64,000 nt of DNA from positions 124,001 through 188,000 of the forward strand of contig CAJTLP010000004.1 of NCBI GenBank assembly GCA_910577195.1, given 5' to 3'. The position numbers and the translations under genes are program-made. This document shows, in pieces, positions 7,676-15,772 of the stretch; within the stretch, counting starts at the first letter, position 1; each line of letters begins with the position of its first letter. The notes beneath the pieces are model-generated. The model had not been told where the DNA came from, did not search any database, and saw only the letters and a list, made by a program, of their open reading frames with translations. The stretch comes from an uncultured Eubacterium sp. GTDB taxonomy: Bacteria; Bacillota; Clostridia; Oscillospirales; Acutalibacteraceae.

Positions 7676-9103
7676 ATGAGAATTATTGACTTATTAAAGG
7701 CTGATGCAGTTGAACTTAACATCTCTGTAAATTCAAAAGCAGATGCGATTGACAAGATGATTGCACTGCACGAAAAAGCAGGAAATTTAAAAGATGTAAA
7801 TATGTATAAATCAGCGATTCTCGAAAGAGAAAATCAAGGCTCTACTGCTATCGACGAAGGTATTGCAGTTCCGCACGCTAAATCAGACAGCGTGAAAACG
7901 GCAGGTCTTTCTGCAATAACCGTTCCTGCAGGTGTTGACTACAATGCTCCTGACGGAAAACCATCGGACATTCTGTTTATGATTGCCGCTCCCCTTGACG
8001 GAGATCTTCATCTTGAAATACTTTCAAGACTTATGGTAATGCTTATGGAACCTGAATTTTGTGCAGATCTAAGAAATACAAAAACTACAGATGAATTTTT
8101 ATCTGTCATTGATAAAAAGGAAAGAGAAAAATATCCAAGCGAGCCTAAAGCAGAAATTAATGAAGTTAAAAAAGGCTACAGAATTCTTGCGGTAACAGCT
8201 TGTCCCACCGGTATTGCTCACACCTATATGGCTGCCGAAGCACTTGAAAAGGCAGGTGAAAAACTCGGCTGTCCGCTTAAAGCAGAAACAAACGGTTCAG
8301 GCGGAGCAAAGAATATTTTAACTAAAAAAGAAATTGAGGAATGTGACGGCGTTATTATTGCCGCAGATAAAAATGTTGAGATGGCAAGATTTGACGGAAA
8401 GCCTGTTTTGAAAACTTCCGTTTCAAACGGTATTAATAAGCCTGAAGAACTTGTTTAAAGGATAATTGACGGTAAAGCTTCTGTCTATCATTCAGAGAGT
8501 ACAGATGAGCAATCCTATGATGAAGAAAAAGAAAACTTCGGCAGAAACCTTTACAAGCATCTGATGAATGGCGTATCACATATGCTTCCGTTTGTTGTAG
8601 GCGGCGGTGTGCTGATTGCACTTGGCTTTCTTATTGATACCATAGCCGGCAACGCAAATGTCGGCGGTAACTTTGGTTTCACAAATCCTATTGCAGCAGT
8701 TGTATTCTGGATTGGTAAGGCAGCATTTGCATTTATGCTTCCTATACTTGCAGGATATATTTCACAGTCAATAGCAGACAGACCGGGCTTACTTCCCGGT
8801 ATTGTAGGAGGTTATCTTGCTACAACAGGTGCAACACTTTCATCTCCACAGGTGACGATACTGCTGTATTGGGCTTTTTAGGTGCTTTGCTTGCAGGCTT
8901 TGCAGCAGGTGTGCTTGTAAATCTTCTGAAGAAAGCATTTAACTGGATTCCGAAATCTATGGACGGAATTAAGCCTGTATTTATCTATCCTCTTTTAGGA
9001 ACGCTGCTCATAGGCGTAGTTATGCTGGCAATAAATCCGTTTATCGGCATACTTAATTCAGGACTTGCAAACAGTCTTTCATCACTTGGTGAAACAAGCA
9101 GAC
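7676..9103 (+). pseudogene. fruA: PTS fructose transporter FruA (IIA-IIB-IIC), nonsense + frameshift + truncation
   Basis: Fructose-specific phosphotransferase permease that would import fructose as fructose 1-phosphate. The IIA domain (His67 in EGIAVPHAKSD) and IIB domain (Cys176 in TACPTGIAHTYMAAEAL) are complete. An in-frame TAA at 8456-8458 then interrupts the linker, and the same frame resumes with [13 protein letters not shown] and the first IIC helices ([16 protein letters not shown]). A one-base deletion near 8846-8851 shifts the frame inside IIC, which continues with [23 protein letters not shown] homology stops after SSLGETSR at about 9103, well before its substrate site and last helices. 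The first ORF (7676-8458) could still make a soluble IIAB protein. The integral membrane part cannot be made. Confidence 0.85.
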
Positions 9104-9685
9104 TTAGGGTATTTGAAATCAAAGGGCGCTTTTACAGAAAGAAAAATTCTTTATATCAAGTCTGATATTTATATCATTATTGATGCATTCAAAACAAAAT
9201 TCTTTCATACTTATCAGCAGTATTTTCACTTTGCACCGACAGGAAAAGTGAATATATGCGGTAATAAAGCCGAATTTGATGACGGCACTGTAAAGACTGT
9301 AATGCATTTTCTTACACCGAATGCAAAAGTGATAAAGGATAAATCCATTTATTCTTCAAACTACAATGCAGTCTGTGATAACGATTGTGTAAAATCAAGC
9401 TTTTCTGCTGTCGGCGACAACTGTGCAATAACCGTTATATACGGCAATAACAGAGAAGCATTTGAACCGTTTGATGTTTCCCTTGTCAAGGCAAAGGCTG
9501 CAAGAAGTGAAAAAATTCTTTCCTGTAAAAAGGCAATGGGAATCGTTATAAAAACGCAGGAAAAAGATTATACGGTTAATCTTGCATTTAACGAGCTGAA
9601 AGAGCCTTTTGAATGTAACGGCAAAATTGGTTCTGGATTCATTACTGTTTTCTGCGGCGACAAAATGATTTTTAATAAGTGGTAA
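9104..9685 (+). pseudogene. 3' remnant of a heparinase II/III-like polysaccharide lyase
   Basis: An open frame without its own start encodes ERKILYIKSDIYIIIDAF and YQQYFHFAP, which resembles the C-terminal beta-sandwich of heparinase II/III and alginate-lyase-type enzymes (the conserved step where the substrate-contacting HF follows a long strand). The frame begins directly at the FruA junction and lacks the whole alpha-barrel domain. It ends ten bases before the ATG of the EEP gene, whose ribosome site it contains. Taken with the truncated GH43 gene, it marks the right-hand half of an older polysaccharide-degradation locus. The family call is from partial sequence only. Confidence 0.55.
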
Positions 9686-9695
9686 GGAGATAAAG

Positions 9696-10631
9696 ATGAA
9701 AAAGGTTATGAAAATTGTTGCAATTATTTTATGTGTTATTATTGTTTTAGGAGTTTCAGGCACCGTATTGGGTGCATACATTCAGGGTGGAATTGATAAA
9801 TATTCTCTGCCTGATGACTTTGATCAGGCAATGCAGCAGGTTGACAGCACCAAACAGGATGATGAAGTAAGAATTATGACATCCAATCTGCTTGTACATT
9901 ACAAGAGCTGGGGCGGTTCGGATGCACGTCCGAGAGCAAAAATGTTTTTTGAAACGGTGAATACATATCAGCCTGATGTTATCGGTGTTCAGGAGGTAAG
10001 CGGTCAGTGGTTTAACTGCCTTATGCGTAATAAGGGTAATTATGAAATGCTTTATCCTGTTTCAACAGGCGCATTAATGAGAATGACTGCACTTATGTAT
10101 AATGCGGATACGCTGAACCTTATTGATAAAGGGCAAATGAAATACGATGAAGGAAATGACGCAAGACTGCGCCGTGCAGTTTGGGGGATTTTTGAAAGCA
10201 AGGAAACCGGAAAGCAGTTTGCCGTAGTTTCTACGCATTTTGACTGTATCCGTGAGAATGAAGAGGAACTTATGCTTTCCTATATGAAAACGCAGGTAAA
10301 GCAGATTAATGAAATCTCTGATAATATAAAAGGCGAATACGGTGTGCCTGTGTTCTGCATAGGTGATTTCAATACAATGAATCCAGGCGAAGGTGTTGAC
10401 CCTGTTATGGATGCGCCTGAAATTTATGAAGAACTTTGCAAGACTTTGACTGATACAAGGCTTGTTGCTCTGGAGAAAGAAAACGGTGACGCACATGATG
10501 TAGATGCACCGACTTGGGATCATATTTTTCTAAATGGTGAAGCACGGATCAACAGGTATGCAATTGTATCTCCTCAGGCATTGTCGGAAATGTCTGACCA
10601 TTATCCGATATTTACGGATGTTACAGTATAA
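9696..10631 (+). CDS. Membrane-anchored endonuclease/exonuclease/phosphatase-family hydrolase
   Basis: 311 residues with an N-terminal signal-anchor (KIVAIILCVIIVLGVSGTVL, about 6-25), so the catalytic domain is outside the cell. The EEP fold is indicated by TSNLL, GVQEVSG (metal-binding Glu), STHFD, CIGDFNTM (Asp/Asn) and SDHYPI (catalytic His). Such extracellular enzymes act as sphingomyelinase-like, inositol-phosphatase-like or nuclease enzymes; the substrate is not readable here. AAGGAG precedes ATG 9696. It is intact, unlike its upstream neighbours. Confidence 0.82.
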   Translation: MKKVMKIVAIILCVIIVLGVSGTVLGAYIQGGIDKYSLPDDFDQAMQQVDSTKQDDEVRIMTSNLLVHYKSWGGSDARPRAKMFFETVNTYQPDVIGVQEVSGQWFNCLMRNKGNYEMLYPVSTGALMRMTALMYNADTLNLIDKGQMKYDEGNDARLRRAVWGIFESKETGKQFAVVSTHFDCIRENEEELMLSYMKTQVKQINEISDNIKGEYGVPVFCIGDFNTMNPGEGVDPVMDAPEIYEELCKTLTDTRLVALEKENGDAHDVDAPTWDHIFLNGEARINRYAIVSPQALSEMSDHYPIFTDVTV

Positions 10632-10665
10632 ATTTTTAAGCTTTACATTTACGTATATAAATGTC

Positions 10666-10706
10666 ATTGTAAAACCCCAAGCAATTATTTGCTTGGGGTT
10701 TACAAT
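10666..10706. terminator. Bidirectional hairpin between convergent genes
   Basis: A long near-perfect stem (ATTGTAAAACCCCAAGC against GCTTGGGGTTTACAAT) with an 8-base loop lies between the stop codons of the EEP gene and mutY. It can end both transcripts. Confidence 0.75.
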
Positions 10707-10722
10707 ATGTGATAAAATTATT

Positions 10723-11790
10723 TTATTTAAAATTGGAATTCTGAAGTTTTTGAGCTTCAAAAAACATACGGAATGCCGTTGGCAGTGCATAGGTACTTTC
10801 AATCTCTTGTGCAGTTGCCCAAACAAAATCAGATGCTTTTTTGGCACATAGAATATGATAACAGGTCATCTGCCATTTTATGTGCGTAAAGATGTGAACA
10901 CGGTGCATCTGTTTACATAATTGTGCAGGCTGAACGCCAAAGGTATCGGCGGTATGCAATGCCTGCTCAACACCCATTTTGCCCAGAACATTCGGCAGCT
11001 GCCACAATCCGGACAGCAACCCATTTTGAGTGCGTTTGGTCAGAGCGTATTTATTTCCGCATTGCAGTAAAAAGACTGTGCGTTCTTCAAGACGTTTATC
11101 CTTCTTCGGCAGTTTGACCGGATATTTCAGTACTGTGTCGTTGGTATACGCACGGCAGTATTCCTGTGCCGGACATTCAGTACATTTGGGGGACTTAGGT
11201 GTGCAAACGGTTGCACCCAGCTCCATTAACGCTTGTGTAAACTGTCCGCAAGCATTTTTCGGATATACTTTTTCAAGCTGCTCGGCAATTTCGGTTTTAG
11301 TCTGTGTATGATTAATCGGTGCATCGTTTTCAGTCATACGTGTGATAATGCGCAGTACATTACCGTCTACGGCAGCGTAGGGTTGGTTAAAGCAGATGGA
11401 AGCAATAGCACCTGCGGTGTATGGTCCGATGCCGGGCAGAGTACGGATGTCCTCATATTGATTCGGGAAATGTCCATTGTATTGTGTTTCAATCACACGT
11501 GCCGCTTTTTGCAAATTGCGTGCACGGTTATAATAGCCGAGCCCTTCCCACAGCTTGAACAGTTGACTTTCAGGAGCTTCAGCAAGAGCGTGGATGCTGG
11601 GGAGCTGTTCCAAAAAACGAAGGTAGTATGTTCGTACAGCCTCCACACGTGTCTGCTGCAGCATAATCTCCGAAATCCAGATATGATAGGGTTCGGTGTC
11701 CTGCCGCCAGGGAAGTGCACGTGCATTTTGTTTGTACCAGGGCAACAGTGTATCCGGCAGCTGCTTGTAAATGAAATTCGTTTCTTTCAA
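10723..11790 (-). CDS. mutY: A/G-specific adenine DNA glycosylase MutY
   Basis: 355-residue base-excision repair enzyme that removes adenine mispaired with 8-oxoguanine. It has LPWRQDTEPYHIWISEIMLQ, the helix-hairpin-helix TLPGIGPYTAGAI, the catalytic-Asp segment AAVDGNVLRI, the iron-sulfur ligands CTPKSPKCTECPAQEYC, and a C-terminal NUDIX-like 8-oxoG recognition domain. The length matches the family. Translation begins at TTG 11790 behind GGAG. Its base composition is more GC-rich than the neighbouring genes, so it may have a different history. Confidence 0.95.
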   Translation of the reverse strand: MKETNFIYKQLPDTLLPWYKQNARALPWRQDTEPYHIWISEIMLQQTRVEAVRTYYLRFLEQLPSIHALAEAPESQLFKLWEGLGYYNRARNLQKAARVIETQYNGHFPNQYEDIRTLPGIGPYTAGAIASICFNQPYAAVDGNVLRIITRMTENDAPINHTQTKTEIAEQLEKVYPKNACGQFTQALMELGATVCTPKSPKCTECPAQEYCRAYTNDTVLKYPVKLPKKDKRLEERTVFLLQCGNKYALTKRTQNGLLSGLWQLPNVLGKMGVEQALHTADTFGVQPAQLCKQMHRVHIFTHIKWQMTCYHILCAKKASDFVWATAQEIESTYALPTAFRMFFEAQKLQNSNFK

Positions 11791-11836
11791 GAGCTTCTCC
11801 TTTTTAAAATTGTTTTTATAAATCTGACTGTTATAA

Positions 11837-13469
11837 CTATTTGCCTGCTGCGATTAAGGCAGCACCCAATGCACCGCAAAATTCAGGCTGCTGCGGAATA
11901 AATATTTTTACATTAAGCTGTTTTTCAAGCTCTGTTAACACACCTTTATTTTTTGCAACGCCGCCTGTCATCATTACAGCACCCTTATCTTTAGCACTAT
12001 TCGCAAGGGCTTTTGTCTTTACGGCAACACTTTTGTTCAGTCCGTGAACAATATCGGAAACGGAATAGTTCTCCGCAATAAGTGAAACGACCTCACTTTC
12101 CGCAAAAACAGTGCACATACTCGATATAGTCAAATCATTTTTATATTTCAGACCGATCTGTGCCATTTCATCAATACTGATTTCAAGTACCTTTGCCATA
12201 TTTTCAAGGAATCTGCCCGTGCCTGCTGCACACTTGTCATTCATTACAAAACCGATAACCTTACCGTTTTCATCAAGGCTGATTACCTTGCTGTCCTGAC
12301 CACCGATATCAATAATGGTTTTAACATCATTATATATGTGCTTTGCCCCTTTTGCATGGCATGTAATTTCTGTTACATTATCATCAGCAAAATCAATATT
12401 TTTTCTGCCATAACCTGTTGCAACAATATGCGTAATATCTTCTATATCAATACCTGCTTTTTCAAGTGCATTCCTTGCACCAACGCCTGCATTAGCACCT
12501 GTACGCACCATAACACTTTTAACAATGTTCAAATCCTTATCAACAGCAACAAGCTCTGTTGAGGTCGAGCCACTGTCAATACCTACAAAATATTTGCCAT
12601 TCATATTGATGTTTTTCCTTTTGCCGTCTGTTTTATTGATTGTTTCCGCAAAGCCTTCAAGGCGTGTTAATAACTGCCCGTAGGATTGATTGGTAAAATC
12701 CGTTTCAAGCCTTATAATAGGCATTTTCAGATTTTTTAATTTCGAAAACTCAAAATCATAATAATCGCAGAATTTAATTGTGCTGTAAATAATACCGACA
12801 CAATTTTCACTCTCAAGAAGAGCTTCTCTTGCTTTAATATCCTGCATACGCATACAAGGCGTCTGTGCCATCAAAGCTTTTGCATATTTAAGCATAATAC
12901 TTCTCAAGCGTTTCATCCGGCTGTGCATCAATAGGATTAACTTCTCTGTTGTTTGCACAGGTTAAATCAAGGATTTCTGTATCATTAAAACAGTTTGCCG
13001 CGACATCAATAAGTGTTTTGCTGCTCCTCGCACCGAGTATGGCAATGAATTTGCCTTTGGGCAGTTCCTGTTTTTCTTTGAATGCCGAAAGAAACAACGC
13101 TTTATCAAAGCTCTTTTCTCTGTGCTTTTCATACGCATTTATAAAATTTATAATATCATCTTTAAATTTTTCAACAGCACAATAATTATTGCAAAAGGGC
13201 AAATCTATACAGTATGAAAAATGAATATTCTCATCCTTTGACGAGTCAAAAATCCTTCGCGAACTGTCGCAGCAATTCATAAAAAGCAGTTCACTGTATT
13301 TTTCGGTATGTATTTCCTCAAGCATAGCCTTTGCGTGAGAACACATATTGGGATGCAGCTTACTTGATGCATAATCAAAATTCTGCACTTCATTATTTAT
13401 AAGCTGATATTTTTCGCCGAAGCCTGCCAAAATTTCAACAGGGGCATATTTACAGTTATATCCAATCAT
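11837..13469 (-). pseudogene. 2-hydroxyacyl-CoA dehydratase subunit fused to its ATPase activator, with one-base frameshift
   Basis: The first part (13469 to about 12610) is a small dehydratase subunit (2-HGD family) carrying the Cys-rich segment FMNCCDSSRR and, later, LLESENCVGIIYSTIKFCDY. An extra T near 12890-12892 turns ...LEKYYAKYAK... into an early stop (TAA at 12888-12890) and moves the rest to another frame. Without a stop, that frame continues into a BcrA/BadF/HgdC-type activator: GIDSGSTSTE, IDIGGQDSK, KCAAGTGRFLE and SSMCTVFAESEV (the ASKHA ATPase with its [4Fe-4S]-ligand Cys pair). The activator drives an electron into the dehydratase by ATP hydrolysis. It could still be made from ATG 12604 (MNGKYFVG), although the ribosome site there is weak. 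Subunit and activator as one ORF is an unusual layout. Confidence 0.75.
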
Positions 13470-14740
13470 TTTCTATTCTCCAACAATTCAAGGAATGCTT
13501 CCATTCTTGTTACAGTCTGTCCGTCGTTGACATTCTGTGAATTGCATCCATCGCCGTCCAGAATGAGTGTAGGCAAGCCATTTGCTTCAAGAACTGCTTT
13601 TGCCGCCGCAGAGCTTCCTGCGGTTTGCTTGCAGCCCCAATGACAATACCATACAACACCATCTGCTTTTAACTTTTTTGCATATTCAAGTACAGCGTTT
13701 ATTCTGTTCTCTCTTGAGCCGTTCACAGTGTTTCGCAAAAGTCTGTCAGCCATATAACGATATGGATTTTCTTCATCCAAATTCACATCAAGTGCATCAA
13801 ACACCATATCGCAGGCAACAATTTCACATCTGTCGGTAAAGTTTATCAGATTGCGCAGTGCATCCTGCCAATAAGGAAGCGTATGTACCCAAAGCAGACG
13901 AACACCCTTATGTGTTTTCGGACAAACGGACAATTGCTTTATCATATCCTCGCTGTATTTTTCTGCCTCTTTTGAGCCAAGCATAATATGAGTTGCAAAT
14001 ATGGAGAGCATCTGTGATGTCATTTCATCAGACAGATATCTGTCTTTTCTCAGTTCAACAATTTTTCTGAAATTCTTTATTGTATTTTTACTTCTGACTA
14101 TAACCTCATTGAATTTGCTTTCATCAAGCCTGAAATCACTGTTTTTCTCAATAAAATCAACCATTTGGTGAAGCTGATTTTCAACATATTGCAGATTGCT
14201 TTCGTTATATTGCAGCGGAACATCTATCATGAAATGCGGAACATCATAATAATCCACAACACGTCTGAAGGATAAATGATTAACATCACAGGCAAGACTT
14301 GTGTTGATGATGAACTTTGGCTTTGGCAATACACCTGACTCTGCAAGACCGATAAACGCCTTGTGATAAGAACATAAGGTTTTCGGAATGCCGTTATTTT
14401 CTGCAGTTTCAATAAAGATTTTTTCACTGCCTGCCGCAGCCAGATAACAGGAAAGTGCCTCCGGAAACATCTGATAAATCCCCATTGCGTGCAATATTTC
14501 ACACGGCAGATAAAGGCTGACAATTGCTGCGTTTTCCGGATTTTTCAAAGGCTTGATTGCTGAGTCAGCCGCTGCCCACTGCATATACTGCCTTGCAGGT
14601 AATAACAATTTTGACGGTAGGTATTTGCACTGTAATCCTGCTGCTGTGTATACAAATGATAACTGCTTTAATGCCTTTTCAGGATTACTTTGCGTCAATT
14701 TATATATATGATTTCCGAACATTTCAATTGCTTTGTTCAT
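13466..14740 (-). CDS. 2-hydroxyacyl-CoA dehydratase-family protein
   Basis: About 424 residues of the HgdAB/BcrBC-like family, which binds [4Fe-4S] clusters and dehydrates 2-hydroxyacyl-CoA (or reduces aromatic CoA) with an electron from the activator. Visible are LPCEILHAMGIYQMFPE near the N-terminus, typical of the family, and cysteines in SLACDVNHLS, VWYCHWGCKQ and DGDGCNSQN. The chosen Met at 14740 (MNKAIEMFGN) gives the usual family N-terminus; the frame extends 16 codons further. Its stop overlaps the next gene's ATG by four bases, so the two are coupled. Many gut Clostridia carry such loci without a known substrate. Confidence 0.85.
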   Translation of the reverse strand: MNKAIEMFGNHIYKLTQSNPEKALKQLSFVYTAAGLQCKYLPSKLLLPARQYMQWAAADSAIKPLKNPENAAIVSLYLPCEILHAMGIYQMFPEALSCYLAAAGSEKIFIETAENNGIPKTLCSYHKAFIGLAESGVLPKPKFIINTSLACDVNHLSFRRVVDYYDVPHFMIDVPLQYNESNLQYVENQLHQMVDFIEKNSDFRLDESKFNEVIVRSKNTIKNFRKIVELRKDRYLSDEMTSQMLSIFATHIMLGSKEAEKYSEDMIKQLSVCPKTHKGVRLLWVHTLPYWQDALRNLINFTDRCEIVACDMVFDALDVNLDEENPYRYMADRLLRNTVNGSRENRINAVLEYAKKLKADGVVWYCHWGCKQTAGSSAAAKAVLEANGLPTLILDGDGCNSQNVNDGQTVTRMEAFLELLENRK

Positions 14741-14826
14741 AGCATTAATCCAATCTTTAAAATATATTATTTTATTATAGCATAACACAATTCAAATGCA
14801 ATGAAGAATCCATATTTTTATAATTA

Positions 14827-15654
14827 TTAGAATAATATATTCCTGAATTTGAGAGGGGATATTTCTTCGTGCTTTTTGAAAAAGTAAATAAAGCTTGAGT
14901 CATTCGCAAAGCCTGTCTGATAGGATATTTCACTTATCGGCAGGCTTGTATTTTTTAATAGCTCCTTTGCTTTGGTAAGCCTTATGCCAAGAAGATAATC
15001 ATAGGGTGATGTGCCTGTTTGCTTTTTAAACTGCCTTGAAAACTGTGATGGGCTCATATTAATGTGGTCTGCAATATTTTTAACTGTCAGTTTGTTCTGA
15101 TAATTCTGATTCATATAATTTATGGCAGTCTGTATGATTGTATTGCTGCAGGTGTTATTTTCGTTAGCATTGAAAAGGCTGATTATGAGTCCGTATATTT
15201 TTAGTGACATATTGCTTTCGCTTATACTTTCATTATTCTTTATGAGATTGTAAATGTCCTTTATTTGCATTTCAATTTCATTATCAAAGCCGATAATGTT
15301 TCCGAATCTGCCTGTCAATTCGGTGAAAAGTGCTTTTGTGTTGTTTCCCTTAATATGAATCCAGTAAGCCTCAAAGCTGTCATTCGTATAATAAGTATGT
15401 TCCTTAAAGCAGTCAATAACAGCAGTTTCACCGGCCTTGACAGTCAACTCCTGACCGTCTGCCAAAAATGAAAAGCTTCCGCGTATGATATGCGTAATCA
15501 GAATGCTGTCAAAATGATTTCTCTGCACTCTGTAATCGCTGTTGCAGTAAAAGTGGCCTGCACTCAGCGGATAAAAGAAAATATCCTTGCTTTGATGTGC
15601 TGAATAAAAGAACATTTTAGATTTTTCAAGTACACCCTTTTGTAAATTTTCCAT
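14827..15654 (-). CDS. AraC-family transcriptional regulator
   Basis: 275 residues with an N-terminal cupin sensor (ADGQELTVKAGETAVIDCFK) and two C-terminal helix-turn-helices (LTVKNIADHINMSPSQFSRQ and ISEISYQTGFANDSSFIYFF), the second matching the AraC signature. GAGGT sits seven bases before ATG 15654, preferred over ATG 15666. It diverges from the DUF5107/TPR gene, so it probably activates that gene on a sugar or glycan signal. Confidence 0.9.
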   Translation of the reverse strand: MENLQKGVLEKSKMFFYSAHQSKDIFFYPLSAGHFYCNSDYRVQRNHFDSILITHIIRGSFSFLADGQELTVKAGETAVIDCFKEHTYYTNDSFEAYWIHIKGNNTKALFTELTGRFGNIIGFDNEIEMQIKDIYNLIKNNESISESNMSLKIYGLIISLFNANENNTCSNTIIQTAINYMNQNYQNKLTVKNIADHINMSPSQFSRQFKKQTGTSPYDYLLGIRLTKAKELLKNTSLPISEISYQTGFANDSSFIYFFKKHEEISPLKFRNILF

Positions 15655-15723
15655 AGTTGACCTCATAGCAGGATTTATAAATTTTTCAGCAGTTTTTCAA
15701 AAGAAATCCTTTTTAAATCATTG

Positions 15724-15729
15724 TATAAT
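15724..15729 (+). promoter_or_regulatory. -10 box of the DUF5107 gene, activator-dependent type
   Basis: TATAAT stands 44 bases before ATG 15773, but no good -35 lies 17 bp upstream (AAGAAA at 15701). This fits dependence on the divergent AraC activator. Confidence 0.4.
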
Positions 15730-15772
15730 AAAAGAAGCTAAAGGTCAATATTTCTATATTTTGAGGTGAATT

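Noticed and set aside
8456..8458. Stop-codon recoding in FruA
   Set aside because: A second frameshift and the truncation downstream make simple loss of function more likely than readthrough; TAA is also the least favoured codon for recoding.
12885..12900. Programmed frameshift in the dehydratase gene
   Set aside because: The GCT TAA A context lacks the internal Shine-Dalgarno and slippery codon of known +1 sites, so a one-base insertion is simpler.
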